A stretch of 35,709 bases of DNA from Oscillospiraceae bacterium. GTDB lineage: Bacteria > Bacillota > Clostridia > Oscillospirales > Acutalibacteraceae. The notes beneath the pieces were generated by a model. That model did no database searches and was not told where the DNA came from. It worked only from the letters and a program-made list of their open reading frames with translations. The stretch's first letter is position 1, and every line of letters starts with the position of its first letter. Positions 32,816-35,709 of the stretch are shown piece after piece. Location: NCBI GenBank assembly GCA_015066525.1, contig SVOG01000029.1, positions 1-35,709 of the forward strand. The letters run 5' to 3'. The position numbers and the translations under genes are program-made.

Positions 32816-33126
32816 TACGCCACCTCCCAAGGTTGTGTACTCTCAGACTGAAACCTCATTATCCAGTCCTCCAACTCCTCACAAGCCATAAGAATATTTG
32901 TATTGTCATCTGCGTTATCCTTAATGACATTGTGAATAGCATAGAGCTCGTTCATTAATTCCCAAAATCTTTTATCAGGAATTGGTTTTGGAATTGACCA
33001 GCGAAGCATCCTGCGAACATACTCTGACTTATTACATCCACTTCGATTACTGGCAGCGTTTAATCTTTCAATATCCTCATCATACATTGAGAGCGTAACC
33101 TTTTTTCTTTTATCTTTTTCTTCCAT
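32815..33126 (-). CDS. MobC-like ribbon-helix-helix relaxosome protein
   Basis: A 103-aa protein with an N-terminal RHH motif (KVTLSMYDEDIERLNAASNRSGCNKSEYVRRML, about 9-42) and a helical C terminus. It matches the plasmid mobilisation relaxosome MobC type, which binds oriT and assists the relaxase. Its stop overlaps the start of the relaxase-derived chimera (TAATG), the normal mobC-mobA arrangement. The gene itself looks intact, but with the relaxase destroyed it could function only in trans with another element or as a repressor of its own promoter. Confidence 0.8.
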   Translation of the reverse strand: MEEKDKRKKVTLSMYDEDIERLNAASNRSGCNKSEYVRRMLRWSIPKPIPDKRFWELMNELYAIHNVIKDNADDNTNILMACEELEDWIMRFQSESTQPWEVA

Positions 33127-33163
33127 AATTTCACTCCTTGTTTTCTGTTTTTGTTTAAGGGTT

Positions 33164-33246
33164 TTAGGGACTTTTCCCTAACTTGTGGATTTGTCCGTAC
33201 AAATCCGATGCTCGCTACAGTCTGATACATACTTTTCAGCCTGTAG
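33164..33246. other. Candidate oriT: three tandem hairpins upstream of mobC-like gene
   Basis: In the 140-bp gap before mobC are TTAGGGA/TCCCTAA (33164-33181), GGATTTGT/ACAAATCC (33187-33206) and CTACAG/CTGTAG with inner CTGA/TCAG (33215-33246). Inverted repeats next to mobC are the usual place and form for a relaxase nick region. No nic consensus can be assigned. Confidence 0.35.
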
Positions 33247-33266
33247 GGCTACGCCAAATTATTCCT

Positions 33267-33557
33267 TTACTTTTTCGGCAGGTGGTTATCTCGGGTAGCG
33301 TTTCGGGATAACATTTGCCGTCTTTCATTGCTGTAAGGTTTGGTTAAGCGGAAACAAAACCTTCCCTTATGAATCTCAAATTCAAGCATACCGTTACCCG
33401 AATCATCCACCAACTTGCACTCATTAGGGTACTTCTTTGAGAACTTCATCAACCTGTTTTTAAGGTCGGTATTGTATGTTCTAATGTTAATTATGGGGTC
33501 ATCCTCATCAAAAAATATCTCCGTAATCTTATCCTTTTTCTTCATTCCGGTTATCAT
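33267..33557 (-). CDS. Small hypothetical protein typical of integrative/mobilisable elements
   Basis: A 96-aa soluble protein: KDKITEIFFDEDDPIINIRTYNTDLKNRL followed by a short beta-rich region (GMLEFEIHKGRFCFRL) and a basic tail. I recognise this type as a hypothetical protein that commonly sits just upstream of mobC/relaxase genes in Clostridia mobile elements, but no function is known to me. AAAAGGAG is spaced 6 nt from ATG 33557, favouring it over the internal Met5. AT content is higher than in the dcw region, in line with acquired DNA. Confidence 0.7.
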   Translation of the reverse strand: MITGMKKKDKITEIFFDEDDPIINIRTYNTDLKNRLMKFSKKYPNECKLVDDSGNGMLEFEIHKGRFCFRLTKPYSNERRQMLSRNATRDNHLPKK

Positions 33558-33660
33558 AAATTACTCCTTTTCCATCCATTTCCCGACAGATTATTATCGC
33601 ACTTGACCGAAAAATATATTGTCGAAATAGATTGCATTTCTGTTTTAATTTAGAATATCC

Positions 33661-33743
33661 TTTCGCTTATTTGCTCAATTATGAGCGAAAAGTATAGTCT
33701 TAAAATAGAAAAAGGCACCGATATTTTTTAATATCGATGCCTT
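33661..33743. terminator. Pair of hairpins between the structured RNA and the small element gene
   Basis: TTTCGCT/AGCGAAA (33661-33690) and AAGGCA..GATATT/AATATC..TGCCTT with a TTTT loop (33712-33743). On the minus strand the second is followed by TTTTCTATTTT, so it can act as an intrinsic terminator separating upstream transcription from the 96-aa gene. Confidence 0.6.
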
Positions 33744-33832
33744 AATTACGCTATTCAGTTTGTGTAATTGGGTAAAAGAAAACACCATACATGCGTATGA
33801 TGTTCGCTTATATTATTCCGTTATTAATACCT

Positions 33833-33867
33833 AAAAAAGGGTATAGTATGCCCATTACAGCGTAATG
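33833..33867 (-). terminator. Terminator of the structured RNA
   Basis: ATTAC/GTAAT (33855-33867) then GGGCATA..ATACCC-type stem (33839-33853), followed on the minus strand by TTTTTT (33833-33838). Confidence 0.6.
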
Positions 33868-34269
33868 ATTTTTCTATTCGTCATCTAAAAATATTCTGTA
33901 AATTATCATTATATACGAGCCTATATTCAATATTATTCTAACAATAATCTGGCTCGCTTAGGCACACTATTCGTCCTCGACACCCGTGTGAAGCTCACTA
34001 ATGTGAACAGGGAATTCACCAACCTGCAAGTAGCTTGCTTGCATACCACGGGAGTTTCACCCACCAAGGTTCGCTGTTACTTGGTCGCACTTAGTACGGA
34101 TAATTCGCCGCGGCTGTCATCGCCTACGCAGGTTGCAATCCTACTCTCTATATAACCTATCTCGCTCCTTACTTCCCACAAGAAGTCTATCTTGGCGTAG
34201 TTATAGTCAGGGCTTGTGCTTTCGCACACCGCTTTGAATCAGTTGATGAACTGGTATTCAGTTTTCGTA
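33833..34269 (-). ncRNA. Large structured RNA, family not recognised (about 437 nt)
   Basis: Starts from a consensus promoter and ends at a terminator, with no plausible reading frame. Stems seen (plus coordinates): 34235-34260; TGTGC-GAAA-GCACA with a GNRA tetraloop (34215-34228); a long-range CTACGC/GCGTAG pair closing 34124-34200; CCAAG/CTTGG (34064-34084); TGCAAG/CTTGCA (34025-34043); GTGAA/TTCAC (34003-34019); CGAGCC/GGCTCG (33916-33956). GC content (about half) is higher than the AT-rich flanks, typical of a folded RNA. No maturase or reverse transcriptase is near. Possibilities: a raiA/ROOL-like ornate RNA, a group II intron remnant, or a new class tied to mobile elements. Confidence 0.6.
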
Positions 34270-34275
34270 TCTACC

Positions 34276-34304
34276 ATATTAGCAGATACAATTTCATTTG
34301 TCAA
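34276..34304 (-). promoter_or_regulatory. Promoter of the structured RNA
   Basis: Minus-strand TTGACA (34299-34304), 17-nt spacer, TAATAT (34276-34281). It predicts a start near 34269, just ahead of the first stem. Confidence 0.75.
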
Positions 34305-34435
34305 GAGAAAATTAGAATATTTGTTCGTATAAATTTTGAACGGTTTTAGATAGCGTTTTAATGACAATTGCACCGTCAGTTTTATAAATCTTCATATTAA
34401 TAGGATTATAAAAAGAAAGCGGCTATAAACTGATG

Positions 34436-35155
34436 TTAATTATTCTTTCTTAATACAATCTTAATGAAGTTCAGGTATTTGCCGCCGCCGGCTTCCATCG
34501 CTTTTCGGTCCCCGACGGCATATTCGTTATTCTGCTTCAGCCAGTCCGCCCAGACCTCTTCGTTGGACTCCATTTCCTCAACCGTGATAATCTCAGCGCC
34601 CTTGCACTGATTTACCATATCTTTCCAATAGGCGGTATCGTGCATATACTCCATCTGCTCGGGCGTCCAGGAAAGCAGCAGCTCCTTTGGCAGATGGTCG
34701 TGGCAGTCCTTTTTCATCCCGGGAATGGCGATATAGATATAGCCGCCCTTTTTGACAAACGGCAGGAGCTTTTCATCAAGAAAATCGGGATTGCGTCCGA
34801 AATAGTTATACGAATCCGTTGACACAACTGCGTCAAAAAACTCTTTATCAAACGGCAGCGCCTCGGCGTCCGCTTTGACGGGGATAATTTGCTCGTCTGT
34901 GAGTCCCATATCGTTAAAGAAAACCTTGTTTTCCTCGGGGTCGCTCCACAAATCCGCGGCGTAAACCTTAAAGCCGTATTCCTTTGCGAGAAATGCACTT
35001 GTCAGTCCCTGTCCGCTGCCGAGGTCGCAGACTGTCGCACCGTTGGGAATCCTATGTCCTATCAGTAGTTCTTCTTCGAGCTTCAGCGGGTTCGGTCCCA
35101 TAATTTTCGCCATCAGTTCAGGCGTGTTATATTTTTCACTTAAAGGATATTTCAT
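34436..35155 (-). CDS. Class I SAM-dependent methyltransferase
   Basis: A 239-aa cytoplasmic methyltransferase. Motif I is VCDLGSGQG (42-50), the acidic end of strand 2 is AADLW, and DAEALPFDKEFFDAVVSTDSYNYF holds motifs II-III, as in UbiE/cyclopropane-synthase-like small-molecule methyltransferases. A C-terminal LPKELLLSWTPEQMEYMHD segment is shared with proteins of this subgroup. The substrate is unknown. AAAAGGAAG precedes the ATG, which lies 17 nt after the truncated GNAT gene. Confidence 0.88.
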   Translation of the reverse strand: MKYPLSEKYNTPELMAKIMGPNPLKLEEELLIGHRIPNGATVCDLGSGQGLTSAFLAKEYGFKVYAADLWSDPEENKVFFNDMGLTDEQIIPVKADAEALPFDKEFFDAVVSTDSYNYFGRNPDFLDEKLLPFVKKGGYIYIAIPGMKKDCHDHLPKELLLSWTPEQMEYMHDTAYWKDMVNQCKGAEIITVEEMESNEEVWADWLKQNNEYAVGDRKAMEAGGGKYLNFIKIVLRKNN

Positions 35156-35173
35156 TATTTTCTTCCTTTTCTT

Positions 35174-35395
35174 TTATAATATTTTGTCGGCAACCAGAAG
35201 CGTTCCGCCGCCCTGCTCCAATTCCTGTATTACGATAAAACCGTTTTTCTTCCAAAAGTGTGTTGATTGCGGATTGCCTTTATCAATCGCCAAGCGGATA
35301 ACGGTTTTCCCGATTTGTTTAAGATAAGCGCAAGTATCTTGAATGATACCGCTGCCAATCTGCCTGCCCTGATAAGCAGCGTCAACCATATTCAT
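35174..35395 (-). pseudogene. GNAT acetyltransferase, C-terminal fragment
   Basis: A 73-codon frame covering only the second half of a GNAT domain: the acetyl-CoA loop YQGRQIGSGI (motif A, Q/R-x-x-G-x-G/A) and AIDKGNPQSTHFWKKNGF. The N-terminal strands and helices are missing, so acetylation activity is not expected. The reading starts at an ATG created at the join with the flavodoxin-like gene upstream. Confidence 0.75.
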
Positions 35396-35709
35396 TTTCG
35401 GGAATCATCGGCGAGCAGATTTCAGTCATAAGGGCAGCATCAATATTGCCTTTTTCAGCGTACTGCTTGCCTGCCTCTTTAATATGTTCAAGCCGCGGCT
35501 TTGTAACAATCTCCGCCTCTGGCGCGTTGAACATCGGGCTTTCCGGAACGGTGATAATTGTATGATTATTCGGGAAGCAATTTTTGAACTGCGCCACAGC
35601 AGGCTCAAAGTTATGCTGACTGTTCGGAAAGCCGCAGCCGCAAATCATTATATCTTTAAGATGTGAATAATCCGCTTGCCCGACGTACTCGTATCTGTCG
35701 CCGACCTTC
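35382..35709 (-). pseudogene. Flavodoxin-family / NADPH-dependent FMN reductase-like gene, truncated
   Basis: The frame is open to the right edge of the window, so the 5' part lies outside. Visible sequence (MICGCGFPNSQHNFEPAV, TIITVPESPMFNAPEAE, VTKPRLEHIKEAGKQYAEKG) matches the C-terminal half of flavodoxin-fold NAD(P)H-dependent oxidoreductases. Homologues I know of continue past SPMIPEEEY, but here the frame ends at TGA (35384-35382) just after PENEYG, where sequence switches to the GNAT fragment. A 3' deletion is the simple explanation. Confidence 0.7.

Noticed and set aside
33833-34320. Group II intron as a firm identification for the structured RNA
   Set aside because: No domain V signature, no GTGCG-type 5' end and no maturase could be found; left only as one possibility.
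33661-34435. CRISPR array in the AT-rich gap with many short repeats
   Set aside because: Repeats are inverted and of differing sequence; no regularly spaced direct repeat or cas gene is present.

Overview
The window looks like a chromosomal segment from a low-to-mid GC Clostridia, most likely a gut Oscillospirales/Ruminococcaceae-type bacterium. Reasons: a Firmicutes-style T-box leader, a dcw cluster containing ftsL/ftsQ(divIB) and a PASTA-bearing PBP, a meso-DAP-type MurE (DNPR motif), a BspA-like leucine-rich-repeat cell-surface protease, GPH sugar symporters, and mobilisable-element remnants of the Tn4555/Tn4451 style. The taxon is inferred, not read directly. Left arm (1-9.5 kb): a T-box(Asn) leader controls asnS-asnA, so tRNA-Asn charging and asparagine synthesis respond to one signal. 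An IS200-type insertion sits directly behind the asnA stop codon. Then, on the minus strand, come a large subtilisin-type surface protease overlapping a DUF523/TudS-like desulfurase gene, followed by a small lipoprotein and a membrane-anchored alpha/beta hydrolase. Middle (9.5-16.1 kb): a GPH-family symporter is divergent from the protease across an inverted-repeat operator-like site. A LURP-one-related protein, an initiator tRNA-fMet and a previously unlisted 36-codon small gene with a switch-like leader follow on the minus strand. A two-gene unit on the plus strand encodes a 73-aa protein and a GH38 alpha-mannosidase. Core (16.1-29.4 kb): a dcw cluster on the minus strand runs mraZ, rsmH, ftsL, class B PBP, murE, mraY, ftsW, murG, murA, ftsQ, ftsZ. 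mraZ has a consensus promoter with MraZ-box-like repeats, and ftsZ has its own promoter. murF, murD, murC, murB and ftsA are absent. Two different inverted-repeat elements (278 bp and 153 bp) sit in the two gaps flanking rsmH and touch its ribosome-binding site and stop codon. Right arm (29.4-35.7 kb): a second GPH symporter is divergent from mraZ. It is followed by a hairpin-rich intergenic repeat and then a decayed integrative/mobilisable element: an in-frame relaxase::large-serine-recombinase chimera lacking both catalytic centres, an overlapping MobC-like gene, a hairpin-rich possible oriT, and a small element-type protein. Upstream of these lies a roughly 440-nt highly structured RNA with its own consensus promoter and terminator that I cannot assign to a family; this is the best candidate for something undescribed. 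The window ends with a methyltransferase and two truncated genes (GNAT and flavodoxin-like reductase) joined at an apparent deletion scar.
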